From: Halanaerobium saccharolyticum
Lineage (GTDB): Bacteria; Bacillota; Halanaerobiia; Halanaerobiales; Halanaerobiaceae
Assembly (NCBI RefSeq): GCF_003259895.1
Contig: NZ_QLME01000001.1
Coordinates: 297,834 to 361,833, forward strand
Direction: 5' to 3'
DNA: 64,000 bases
Each line of letters starts with the position of its first letter. Position 1 is the first letter of the stretch. Both the position numbers and the translations under genes were made by a program. Shown here in pieces: positions 36,657 to 44,684 of this stretch. Under the pieces are notes generated by a model. That model had not been told where the DNA came from. It searched no databases and worked only from the letters and a program-made list of their open reading frames with translations.

Positions 36657-37907
36657 TTAGTTTTCCCAGCTGTTAATGTAGGCTTCCTGCTCTTCTGTCA
36701 GCTGATCAATTTCCAGTCCTAATGACTGAAGTTTGTATTCTGCTACCATATTGTCGATATCATCAGGAATATTGTAAACCTGGGCATCCAGATTTTGATT
36801 GTGATTTAAATATAACAGTGATGATAACTGCAGGGCAAAAGTCATATCCATAATTTCGGCTGGATGACCATCCCCTGCTGCCAGATTAACCAGTCTGCCA
36901 TCTGCCAGGAGATAAAGCTTGCGGCCGTCTTCCATTTCAAACTTTCTGATATTCTGTCTGGCTTCTGTAACTTCCACAGCCAGCTTATTTAAGGCTGGTT
37001 TGGAAACCTCTACATCAAAATGACCGGCATTGGCTAAAATAGCTCCATCTTTCATTACTTTTAAATCTTCTTCGTCAATTACATCCTTACAGCCAGTTAC
37101 TGTAATAAAGAAATCTCCTTTTTTAGCTGCTTCCTGCATCGGCATTACTTCAAAACCATCCATCCAGGCTTCACTGGCTTTAACTGGATCGATCTCAGTT
37201 ACTACTACTCTGGCTCCCAGACCTTTTGCTCTCATGGCTACACCTTTACCACACCAGCCATAACCAGCAACAACTGCAGTTTTACCTGCAACTACCAGAT
37301 TGGTTGTCCTCATAATTCCATCCCAGACAGACTGGCCGGTCCCATAGCGGTTATCAAATAGTGATTTACATTTAGCATCATTAACTGCCATCATCGGAAA
37401 AGCTAGAGTTCCATCACCTTCCATTGCTTCCAGGCGGTGAATTCCGGTTGTTGTTTCTTCTGCCCCACCGATGATGTTTTCTAAAAGCTCTTTTCTCTCT
37501 GTATGTAGAGTCTCAACCATATCTCCACCATCATCGATAATTAAATCCGGCTCAATATTTAAAACCTTATTCAAATGCTCCTTATATTCCTCAGCTGTTG
37601 AACCATACCAGCTGTGAACCATTATTCCGTGAGCGGCCAGTCCTGCTGCCACATCATCCTGGGTTGAAAGTGGATTGCTGCCTGCGATAGCCACATCTGC
37701 TCCCAGCTGACTGATCACATAAGCCATATAGGCGGTCTTGGCTTCTAAATGAAGACAGATCGCCACCTTTTTGCCTGCCAGCGGCTGTGATTCTTTGTGA
37801 TCTGCTAAGATTTCATTTAAAATATCCATTTTATCTGCCACCCACTGGATCTTACGCCAGCCTTCTTCTGCTAATTCTGGATTTCTAAGTGTTGATTTAG
37901 TAATCAT
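36657..37907 (-). CDS. ahcY: Adenosylhomocysteinase (S-adenosylhomocysteine hydrolase)
   Basis: 416 residues from the ATG at 37907 behind GAGGAGGATAATT. It splits S-adenosylhomocysteine into adenosine and homocysteine. Visible motifs are HLEAKTAYMAYV (substrate His53), DDGGDM (Asp126), EETTTGIHRL (Glu151, His157), PMMAVNDAKCKSLFDNRYGTGQS (active Lys/Asp pair) and the NAD-binding GYGWCGKG (215-222). The C-terminus ends KLQSLGLEIDQLTEEQEAYINSW, lacking the KxxHYRY tail of longer bacterial forms, so it is the shorter archaeal/thermophile type. Its adenosine product could feed the adenine/purine genes further right. Probably co-transcribed with larA across R8. Confidence 0.93.
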   Translation of the reverse strand: MITKSTLRNPELAEEGWRKIQWVADKMDILNEILADHKESQPLAGKKVAICLHLEAKTAYMAYVISQLGADVAIAGSNPLSTQDDVAAGLAAHGIMVHSWYGSTAEEYKEHLNKVLNIEPDLIIDDGGDMVETLHTERKELLENIIGGAEETTTGIHRLEAMEGDGTLAFPMMAVNDAKCKSLFDNRYGTGQSVWDGIMRTTNLVVAGKTAVVAGYGWCGKGVAMRAKGLGARVVVTEIDPVKASEAWMDGFEVMPMQEAAKKGDFFITVTGCKDVIDEEDLKVMKDGAILANAGHFDVEVSKPALNKLAVEVTEARQNIRKFEMEDGRKLYLLADGRLVNLAAGDGHPAEIMDMTFALQLSSLLYLNHNQNLDAQVYNIPDDIDNMVAEYKLQSLGLEIDQLTEEQEAYINSWEN

Positions 37908-38435
37908 AATTATCCTCCTCATTAAATTTGATAAAGATGACAAGACTTTAGAAAAAATTTAAACTAATAAATCATTATTTATCAATCTAGTTTCAAAATC
38001 ATTATCCGAATTTTCCTCTTATTATCATTTTATCATAGATTAGAGTAATGAAAAGAAAAATCTATCATATTCAAAATCTATTTAAGTTCCAGAATATAAA
38101 CTATCAAACTTTATCCCGAACAAATTTACTCATATTATTTTAGAATCTTATTCTAAAATTTCTTTACTTTAGAGTAAATTTTTGAATATAATTCTGAAGA
38201 TGGACCATCTTTATCTCCCGTAATTACTATCCTAACCCGCAGCAGTTTAGTTCGAAATCAGCCTGATGTTTTTGATAATAATTTTGAAGCAGTCAAAAAA
38301 GGTCTTTTAACTGATTTTAATTTAAAACAATATCCTTTTTTTGCGATATTTTGCTCTAAAAAACTGGAAATTGGAGCGTTTTACTTATATAATTAGAAGT
38401 AGGATAAAATTGAACTTGAATTGGAGGGGTAAATA
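37908..38435. other. 528-bp intergenic region between divergent genes
   Basis: AT-rich divergent promoter space. A TATAAT box (38388-38393) lies about 45 bp before the thioredoxin-like gene, without a convincing -35 box. From about 38170 to 38396 the plus strand has an open frame of about 70 codons (it reads ...SLSPVITILTRSSLVRNQPD...) without a start codon; it may be a gene remnant or chance. No repeats or hairpins of note. Confidence 0.35.
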
Positions 38436-38957
38436 ATGCAAAAAAAGATTTCAATATTTTTAATCGCTGCTCTGATAGTAGGTGGGCTTTCCTTTTTCTT
38501 TCTGCAGTCACCCGGAAATGCAGTAGTTTCTGCTGAAGTAGGTACAGAGATAGGTATGCAGGCACCAGATTTTACTTTAAAAAATATGAATGATCAGGAA
38601 GTAAATCTAAGTGATTACCGGGGTCAGAAAGTTTTTCTTAACTTCTGGGCCAGCTGGTGTCCTCCCTGTAGAAAAGAAATGCCGGATATGCAGAAACTCC
38701 ACGAAGAATACGGAAAAGAAGTTGTTATTCTGGCAGTAAATGTTGGTGAAAATAAATCTACAGCTGCTAATTTTATGATGGAAAATGGACTTAATTTCTC
38801 TGTGCTCTTAGATACTGATAAAAGCACAGCTCAAAATTATTTAGTTAGAGGAATCCCGACCAGTTATTTTTTAGATAAGAATGGAATTATTAAAGAAAAA
38901 GTTGTTGGAGCAGTAAGCTATGAGCGGATGCTGGAACTAAATAGAATTGAAAAATAA
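38436..38957 (+). CDS. TlpA/ResA-type membrane-anchored thioredoxin
   Basis: 173 residues. An N-terminal signal anchor (ISIFLIAALIVGGLSFFFL, about 5-23) places the rest outside the membrane. The AhpC/TSA-Redoxin-type fold starts at APDFTLKNMNDQEVNLSDYRG, and the redox site is WASWCPPC with Cys75 and Cys78; RGIPTSYFLDKNGII holds the cis-proline. Such proteins reduce disulfides in exported proteins or in cytochrome c maturation. The start follows TTGGAGGGGTAAATA. It is a single plus-strand gene closed by a two-way hairpin. The electron donor (a CcdA-like protein) is not nearby. Confidence 0.9.
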   Translation: MQKKISIFLIAALIVGGLSFFFLQSPGNAVVSAEVGTEIGMQAPDFTLKNMNDQEVNLSDYRGQKVFLNFWASWCPPCRKEMPDMQKLHEEYGKEVVILAVNVGENKSTAANFMMENGLNFSVLLDTDKSTAQNYLVRGIPTSYFLDKNGIIKEKVVGAVSYERMLELNRIEK

Positions 38958-38978
38958 ATAAATGTTATTTAGAAAAAA

Positions 38979-39011
38979 GCCACATGTAGGTTTATTAAAT
39001 CTGCATGTGGC
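38979..39011. terminator. bidirectional terminator
   Basis: GCCACATG and CATGTGGC pair, with AAAAAA before and TTCTAATATATTT after, between the convergent thioredoxin-like and cupin genes. Confidence 0.8.
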
Positions 39012-39066
39012 TTCTAATATATTTACTTCTATAATTTACAATACCAACTCTTTCAGCTAATCAAGC

Positions 39067-39417
39067 TTAAAAATCAGCATTCCTGGCATATTTTTCATCA
39101 GTTGGCAGGGGTGAAATCGTAACATAAAGTACTAAATCTTCACCACCAGTATTATGGACTGACATAGTTTCTGGCCCATCAATTTTAGTTAAATCTTTTT
39201 CCTGAATATTATATGACTTATCATCAACAATTAACCTGGCCGTACCGCTAATCACCTGCAGCAGAACAGTAGACTCAAAATGAGTATGATCAGGCAGTGA
39301 TTCACCAGGTGCTATATTTAAAACAAAAGCCAGCGTATTTTGATCCGAATAGATAACTCTTTTGGCTACACTTTTTTCGGGAACTGTAGTATAATCGGCT
39401 AAATTAAATTTTTCCAT
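39067..39417 (-). CDS. Small cupin-domain protein
   Basis: 116 residues from the ATG at 39417 behind GTGGAGGTGTTAATT. A single cupin barrel: the first motif is seen in GESLPDHTHFESTVLLQVISGTARLIVD and the second in GPETMSVHNTGGEDLVLYVTISP. The His residues HTH and H (SVHN) could bind a metal, but the usual glutamate of motif 1 is at a shifted position (FES). No catalytic assignment is possible. It stands alone between the terminator at 38979 and a 322-bp AT-rich gap. Confidence 0.75.
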   Translation of the reverse strand: MEKFNLADYTTVPEKSVAKRVIYSDQNTLAFVLNIAPGESLPDHTHFESTVLLQVISGTARLIVDDKSYNIQEKDLTKIDGPETMSVHNTGGEDLVLYVTISPLPTDEKYARNADF

Positions 39418-39663
39418 AATTAACACCTCCACTTTCAAATTATATTCAACTCTAATAGTTATTTTGAACAGTTAAAATGACAATTAATCGGCAGTCAAAT
39501 TTTGTTCTATATTTAGTATATCAAGTTATGAATGCAATTTAAAATAACTATTTTACACGATGTTTTACCCTAACTTTATATTTTGAATTTTAATATTTGA
39601 GCTCTTAATATATTATAAATCACAGTTAATTCCTAATTTTTTATCTCTAAGCTAAGAAAGAAC

Positions 39664-39702
39664 CTAAAAAAAGACTGAACCCTCTTAAGAGTCCAGCCTT
39701 TG
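39664..39702 (-). terminator. Rho-independent terminator after the guanine/hypoxanthine permease
   Basis: On the minus strand GGCTGGACTCTT pairs with AAGAGGGTTCAGTC and runs into TTTTTTT, just past the stop at 39740. The rest of the 39418-39739 gap is AT-rich and shows nothing else clear. Confidence 0.8.
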
Positions 39703-39739
39703 AATTCATAATTCGAATATATTTAATTTCTAATTTTTC

Positions 39740-41056
39740 TTAGTGAACGATAAAATAGAAGACAAATACTATACCTAAGACATATACTAACCAGTGTACA
39801 TCTTTTCCTTTACCAGTAAAGAGCTTAACTAATGGATAAACAATAAATCCAAGTGCAATACCATTAGAGATTGAATAAGTTAAAGGCATAGCAATCATAG
39901 CTATAAAAGCAGGCAGGATTTCAGTAAAGTCATCCCAGTCAAGTTTTGTAATATTAGTCATCATCATGGTACCAACAACAATTAAAGCAGGTGCAGTTGC
40001 AGCTCCAGGAACTATTCCAATTAAAGGTCTAAAGAATAATGCCAGGAAGAATAGTATAGAAACTACTACTCCGGTTAGACCTGTACGTCCACCTTCAGCT
40101 ACACCAGAAGCAGACTCAACATATGTTGTTACTGTACTTGTACCAAATAAAGCACCACCAGTAGTACCAATAGCATCAGCTAAAAGAGCCTTACTTGCTT
40201 TTGGTAGATCTCCATTTTCATCTAAGTAACCAGCCTGCTGACTTACACCAACTAAAGTCCCAGCTGTATCAAACATATCTACAAAGAGGAATGAGAGTAG
40301 AACTCCAAACATCCCCATACTTAAAGCTGAGCCAATATCTAACTGAAATAATACTTCTGACCAGTCAGCCATCTGCGGCATTGCAACTACACCACTAAAA
40401 GCAGGTGTTACACCATTAATCCAACCAAAAGCTGTAGATGCCAGGATACCCCAGAGAAGAGCACCTTTTACCTTTTTCGCATGTAAAATACCTGTTACGA
40501 TCAGACCAAATAAAGCAACCAGGCCAGGACCTGTCAGAACACTACCCATAGCAACTAATGTTGCATCATCCTGAACTACAATACCGGCATTCTGCAGACC
40601 GATAAAGGCAATAAATAAACCAATACCTGTACTGATACCCGTTTTTAGAGCCATCGGAATACTGTTTACAATCATTTCTCTAACAGGGGTCACACTCAAA
40701 ATAATAAAGATAATACCTTCCAGGAATATAATTCCCAGTGCCGCCTGCCAGGTAACTCCCATCCCAATAACTACAGAATAGGCAAAAAATGCATTAAGAC
40801 CCATTCCAGAAGCCAGAGCAAAGGGATAATTAGTTAAAAATGCCATTGCCAGTGTACCTAAAATTGCACCCATGATAGTAGCAATAAATACTCCATCAAA
40901 AGGCATTCCTGCAGCACTTAAAATATTCGGATTAACAAAAATAATATAAGCCATTGTCATAAAAGTAGTAAAACCAGCAATAACCTCAGTCTTCACATCA
41001 GTATTGTTTTCTTTTAACTTAAATAAATTTTCTAAAGTTCCATTGTTATTAGTCAT
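39740..41056 (-). CDS. NCS2-family purine permease (guanine/hypoxanthine, AzgA/PbuG type)
   Basis: 438 residues with 12-14 hydrophobic segments. It begins FKLKENNTDVKTEVIAGFTTFMTMAYIIFVNP, the standard start of AzgA-like permeases, and has GLNAFFAYSVV, FLFVDMFDTAGTLVGVSQQAG and GTSTVTTYVESASGVAEGGRTGL, which line the purine site. It imports guanine, hypoxanthine or adenine by proton symport. The leader contains a purine riboswitch with C at the specificity position, consistent with guanine/hypoxanthine sensing, then a terminator and a tandem repeat. The start follows TAAGGAGGGTATTTAATTA. Confidence 0.93.
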   Translation of the reverse strand: MTNNNGTLENLFKLKENNTDVKTEVIAGFTTFMTMAYIIFVNPNILSAAGMPFDGVFIATIMGAILGTLAMAFLTNYPFALASGMGLNAFFAYSVVIGMGVTWQAALGIIFLEGIIFIILSVTPVREMIVNSIPMALKTGISTGIGLFIAFIGLQNAGIVVQDDATLVAMGSVLTGPGLVALFGLIVTGILHAKKVKGALLWGILASTAFGWINGVTPAFSGVVAMPQMADWSEVLFQLDIGSALSMGMFGVLLSFLFVDMFDTAGTLVGVSQQAGYLDENGDLPKASKALLADAIGTTGGALFGTSTVTTYVESASGVAEGGRTGLTGVVVSILFFLALFFRPLIGIVPGAATAPALIVVGTMMMTNITKLDWDDFTEILPAFIAMIAMPLTYSISNGIALGFIVYPLVKLFTGKGKDVHWLVYVLGIVFVFYFIVH

Positions 41057-41130
41057 TAATTAAATACCCTCCTTATTTTTTGTCTAGATATCTAAAGCTG
41101 AATTAAAGTTTTCACCACCCTTCGTTCACT

Positions 41131-41263
41131 GAGCCTTCTTTTTAGAGCGCATGGTCGGCTCAGCATTAGGCCATCGAGGCCGTCACTCTGAGTCTTCTTT
41201 TTAGAGCGCATGGTTGGCTCAGCATTAGGCCATCGAGGCCGTCACTCTGAGTCTTCTTTTTAG
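41131..41263. repeat. 59-bp tandem repeat, 2.25 copies, in the permease leader
   Basis: Two full 59-bp units starting at 41131 and 41190 (a few differences) plus 15 bases of a third at 41249. Each unit contains GGCCATCGAGGCC, a small hairpin, and GAGCGCATGGT. It lies between the riboswitch terminator and the permease start, so it is transcribed into the 5' UTR. Confidence 0.9.
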
Positions 41264-41290
41264 TACGCTATTTACCTATCAAAAACAAAA

Positions 41291-41340
41291 AACCCGCAAA
41301 AATAGATACCTCAACTAAGAGGAATCTACCTTCACGGGTT
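41291..41340 (-). terminator. riboswitch-linked terminator
   Basis: On the minus strand AACCCG pairs with CGGGTT around an inner stem (TAGAT-CCTC/GAGG-ATCTA) and is followed by TTTTTTG. Two smaller hairpins (41339-41356; ACATGG/CCATGT, 41356-41370) lie between it and the aptamer. It is the probable off-switch of the purine riboswitch. Confidence 0.7.
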
Positions 41341-41453
41341 TATCCGAAAGATAAAACATGGGCTCCATGTATAAATTAGATCTACTGCTTTACTTTACCC
41401 ACTAAAATTGATAAAGATTTCCCTTTTTTAAAACAGATAGACTAATTTATTTC

Positions 41454-41520
41454 CCTCATAGTTGTCAGTTATCGGCTGACACTAGAAACTTGTGAACCAT
41501 ATCATCACAATTATACGAGG
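41454..41520 (-). promoter_or_regulatory. Purine riboswitch aptamer (guanine class)
   Basis: The minus-strand 67 nt align without gaps to the textbook xpt guanine aptamer: P1 CCUCGUA/UAUGAGG, the AUAAU strand, the GAUAUGG loop, GUUUCUA junction, the CCGAUAA loop and ACUAUG. The specificity base (xpt position 74) is C, which selects guanine, hypoxanthine or xanthine rather than adenine. Position 53, normally C and paired with G46 in the core triple with A23, is G here, a notable change. Position 54/72 has covaried to U-A. It lies upstream of the NCS2 permease gene with a terminator between. Confidence 0.9.
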
Positions 41521-41538
41521 CCTATTTAAAATTTAATT

Positions 41539-41567
41539 TTTATATATAATTATTTACATATTTTAAA
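41539..41567 (-). promoter_or_regulatory. putative promoter of the riboswitch-permease transcript
   Basis: Minus strand TTTAAA (41562-41567), 17-bp spacer and TATAAA (41539-41544). Transcription would begin about 10 bases before the aptamer. Confidence 0.5.
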
Positions 41568-41687
41568 AATAATGAGCTGACTTTAATTCCATCTATTATT
41601 ATAGATAATGTTGAGCAGCTTGTCAATAAACTTTTAAAATCAGTTTCTAAAAATACATAAATACAATATTTAAAATAGGCTTTTAAA

Positions 41688-43439
41688 TCATTCTATAATC
41701 AACTCAACCTTTTCGAATTTATTAACATCAAATAATCCCTGGTCAGTCAATTTAAGTTCTGGAATTACAGTTAAGGCCATAAAAGATAAAGTCATAAAAG
41801 GGCCATCCCTGCTAACTCCCAGATCATTTGCGATCTCCCTCATTTTATTTAAGCAGTTTGCAACTTCTTTGACTGACTTAACAGCCATTAAACCGGCTAC
41901 GGGTAAAGCCAGTGATGCTTTCACTTTACCATCAACAACAATCACCAGACCACCCTGCATCTTTTCAATTTCTCTAACAGCAGCTTCCATATCCTCAGCC
42001 CCAACTCCGGCAACTATTATATTGTGAGCATCATGGCCGATTGAAGTTGCAATCGCACCCTGGCGCAGACCAAAATTGCGGAGCAGACCCAGCCCAACAT
42101 TTCCTGTCTGATGGTGTCTTTCTACAACAGCCAGTTTAACCAGATTATGGCCAATCAACTCAATTGCAGGGGGTTCTCCCTCATATTCTGCCTCCGTCTG
42201 ATAAAAGGACTCTCCAGTCACTACCTGATCTTTGATCAATTCGATAACTCTATATTTTCTGGCAGCCGGCAGTAGAAAATCAGCCTCCGAAATTTCGCCA
42301 ACTCTAATTGAATTAAAGATCTTTTCCTCAATTTCCTGGTTCATAAAATCTTCTCGCTCCAGGGAAATCTTATCATCAATTGATTTAAGTAAAGTTCCAT
42401 CTTCAGCAACCAGCCGTCCATCTTTGTAAACTTTTTTAACTTCAAATTCTCGCAAATTATCAAAGACCAATAAATCCGCCTGATAACCGGGAGCAATGGC
42501 TCCCAGCTTTTTCATTCCCAGAGCTTCTGCGGCATTGATAGTTGCCATCTTAACTGCTCTTAAAGGGGAAAGCCCGTACTGAATTGCCTTCCTGACTGCA
42601 AAATCAATCTGGCCTTCTTTAATTAAATCACCTGGATGTCTGTCATCTGTTGCAAATAAGAATCGAGAAGAATTGCTGCTGTTAACAGCAGGCAGCAGGC
42701 TGACTAAATCTCTGGTGACCGAACCTTCTCTGATCATAATATACATCCCCTTGGCAACCTTCTCCAGCGCTTCCTCAGCTGTTGTTGCCTCATGATCAGC
42801 TTTAATGTCTGCCAGTAGATAGGCATTTAAATCATTTTCGGATAATCCAGGTGCATGTCCATCTTTAAATAAATCAGAAGCCATTTCGATTTTGTCCCAG
42901 ATTTCGGGATCTCCATTAATAACTGAAGGAAAGTCCATAACTTCTCCCAGTCCAAAAATTCCTTTTTCATCAATTAATGTCTTCAGATCAGCTGCCGAAA
43001 GTTTAGCACCTGAATTCTCAAATTTAGAAGCTGGGACACAGGAAGGGAGCATTAAATTAAAATTCCAGGGCTGAGAATTACCGGCTTTTAGCAAGTATTT
43101 AATCCCGGTTAAACCGGCTACATTGGCAATTTCGTGGGGATCAGCGACTATGGTAGTTGTCCCCCGGGGAATAATCACCCGCGCAAACTCATCCACATTG
43201 GTCATCGAAGATTCTATATGCAGGTGAGCATCAATTAAGCCAGGAGTAACTATTCTCCCTCCCAGATCGATTTCTTCTTTTCCCTGATAATCACCGATTC
43301 CAATAATAATCCCATCCGCAACAGCTATATCATTTTCGAGCAGCCGCTCATTAAAGACATCCACAATCACCGCATTTTTAAATACTTTATCGGCTTTTTC
43401 CAACCCTCGTGCCTGTTTTAGTAATTCTTTTCTCAGCAT
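41688..43439 (-). CDS. ade: Adenine deaminase
   Basis: 583 residues, the normal size of Ade-type adenine deaminases. It converts adenine to hypoxanthine and ammonia. The amidohydrolase barrel shows GLIDAHLHIESSM (metal His pair), TTIVADPHEIANV, a central FATDDRHPGDLI aspartate and APGYQADLLVFDNL. The C-terminal domain with HDAHNIIVAGVGAEDM and MQGGLVIVVDGKV is specific to this enzyme. The start follows AAAGGGGGAGCTT. It sits between the purine permease and the PreA-like gene, so imported adenine would enter the hypoxanthine/xanthine stage here. Confidence 0.95.
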   Translation of the reverse strand: MLRKELLKQARGLEKADKVFKNAVIVDVFNERLLENDIAVADGIIIGIGDYQGKEEIDLGGRIVTPGLIDAHLHIESSMTNVDEFARVIIPRGTTTIVADPHEIANVAGLTGIKYLLKAGNSQPWNFNLMLPSCVPASKFENSGAKLSAADLKTLIDEKGIFGLGEVMDFPSVINGDPEIWDKIEMASDLFKDGHAPGLSENDLNAYLLADIKADHEATTAEEALEKVAKGMYIMIREGSVTRDLVSLLPAVNSSNSSRFLFATDDRHPGDLIKEGQIDFAVRKAIQYGLSPLRAVKMATINAAEALGMKKLGAIAPGYQADLLVFDNLREFEVKKVYKDGRLVAEDGTLLKSIDDKISLEREDFMNQEIEEKIFNSIRVGEISEADFLLPAARKYRVIELIKDQVVTGESFYQTEAEYEGEPPAIELIGHNLVKLAVVERHHQTGNVGLGLLRNFGLRQGAIATSIGHDAHNIIVAGVGAEDMEAAVREIEKMQGGLVIVVDGKVKASLALPVAGLMAVKSVKEVANCLNKMREIANDLGVSRDGPFMTLSFMALTVIPELKLTDQGLFDVNKFEKVELIIE

Positions 43440-43462
43440 AAGCTCCCCCTTTCTCTATCCTA

Positions 43463-44548
43463 TTATGCCAGTGCCAGAGCCTCAAAATTACAGCGGGTCA
43501 CACAGAGGCCGCAGCCGGCACATTTTTCAGCATCGATCACAATTTTATTTTCCTGATCTAAATAGTTGGCATCATAAACACAGCTAATAATACAGAGTCC
43601 ACAGCCAGTACAGTTATCTCTTTTGATTTTAGGCACCCTTGTTTCGTAATTTGCTGCTTCCGGAGCTGCCTTCTGAGCCAGACCTCTAATCTCGTCCAGA
43701 TTCTGATAACCATGTTTTTCTAAATATTGATCAATTTCTTCGGCAATTTTACCGTAAATTTCAGGACCCTTAAGAATGGCTGCTGTACAGGTTTGAACCG
43801 CCTGAGCACCGGCCATAATCATTTTAACAGCATCGGCTCCGGTAGAAATTCCACCAACAGCTAAAACTGGAATATCCACAGTCTGAACAGCCTGAAAAAC
43901 CGCTCTTAAGGCCAGCGGGAAAATTGCCTCTCCGGAAAGCCAGCCATAACCATCTTCACTTCCCATCAGCGGTCGACCGCTGTCTATATCAAAATCAAGA
44001 GTTGGTCCAAAAGAATTGATTAAAACAAGTCCATCAGCTCCAGCCTCTGCTGCAGCCTTTGCAAATTTAGGTATATCAATCTGCGGACTCAATTTAACCA
44101 TTACCGGTTTATCAGTAGCTTTTTTTGCAGCTTTAATACTTTCTACAACCGGAGAAGTATCACTGCCTAAATAATGAGTTGATAATTCGAAGGCATCAGC
44201 ATAGGGCTCAATTTTTTGAACCAGCTCACTGATTTGCTCGGCACTGTAACCTAAACCCACAATTACCGGCAGCCCTAAATCCTTAATTTTAGGATATTCA
44301 TTTTTTAACCAGTGCTCCGGTCCCATTTCTGACCAGAGTTCTGTGTTCATAAAACCACCTCTGGTTTGAGCCATATTGGGACGGGGAACCTCAGCTGCTT
44401 TTGTAGAAATAGTCTTGGTTACAATTGCCCCGGTACCACCTGCTTTTGCTTTTTTTGCCATTTTAAAATCTTTAATCGGTGGTCCTGCAGCTGGCATTAC
44501 CGGATTTTTCAAAGTAAAATCAAACAGTTTAACACTTATATCAGCCAT
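43463..44548 (-). CDS. PreA-like dihydroorotate/dihydropyrimidine dehydrogenase with two 4Fe-4S clusters
   Basis: 361 residues from the ATG at 44548 behind CAGGAGAGTG. A flavin-binding TIM barrel (FTLKNPVMPAAGP, PVMVKLSPQI, GADGLVLINSF, IPVLAVGGISTGADAVKMIMAGA) is fused to a C-terminal 8-Fe ferredoxin: CTGCGLCIISC and CAGCGLCVTRC. This architecture is that of PreA, the catalytic half of NAD-dependent dihydropyrimidine dehydrogenase. No PreT-like partner gene is adjacent. Placed inside the Mo-hydroxylase cluster it may supply or accept electrons for a purine-ring reaction, a role filled by YgfK-type proteins in related clusters; that is inference. Confidence 0.85.
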   Translation of the reverse strand: MADISVKLFDFTLKNPVMPAAGPPIKDFKMAKKAKAGGTGAIVTKTISTKAAEVPRPNMAQTRGGFMNTELWSEMGPEHWLKNEYPKIKDLGLPVIVGLGYSAEQISELVQKIEPYADAFELSTHYLGSDTSPVVESIKAAKKATDKPVMVKLSPQIDIPKFAKAAAEAGADGLVLINSFGPTLDFDIDSGRPLMGSEDGYGWLSGEAIFPLALRAVFQAVQTVDIPVLAVGGISTGADAVKMIMAGAQAVQTCTAAILKGPEIYGKIAEEIDQYLEKHGYQNLDEIRGLAQKAAPEAANYETRVPKIKRDNCTGCGLCIISCVYDANYLDQENKIVIDAEKCAGCGLCVTRCNFEALALA

Positions 44549-44684
44549 TTTTTTCACTCTCCTGTTTATATTTAATTGCTGTAATTTCGACTGGTTTATC
44601 TGCTTTCAGTTAACTTACCGAATTTAGCCGAGAAAGCCTCGCTTATGTCAATGAGCAAGGATGATGTCAGGTAAATCTCTGGCT

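Noticed and set aside
39966..40229. Plus-strand frame opposite the purine permease
   Set aside because: Antisense shadow of a strongly conserved membrane protein; no ribosome site.
41131..41263. Possible CRISPR array
   Set aside because: Units are directly adjacent 59-bp copies without variable spacers; only 2.25 copies and no cas genes.
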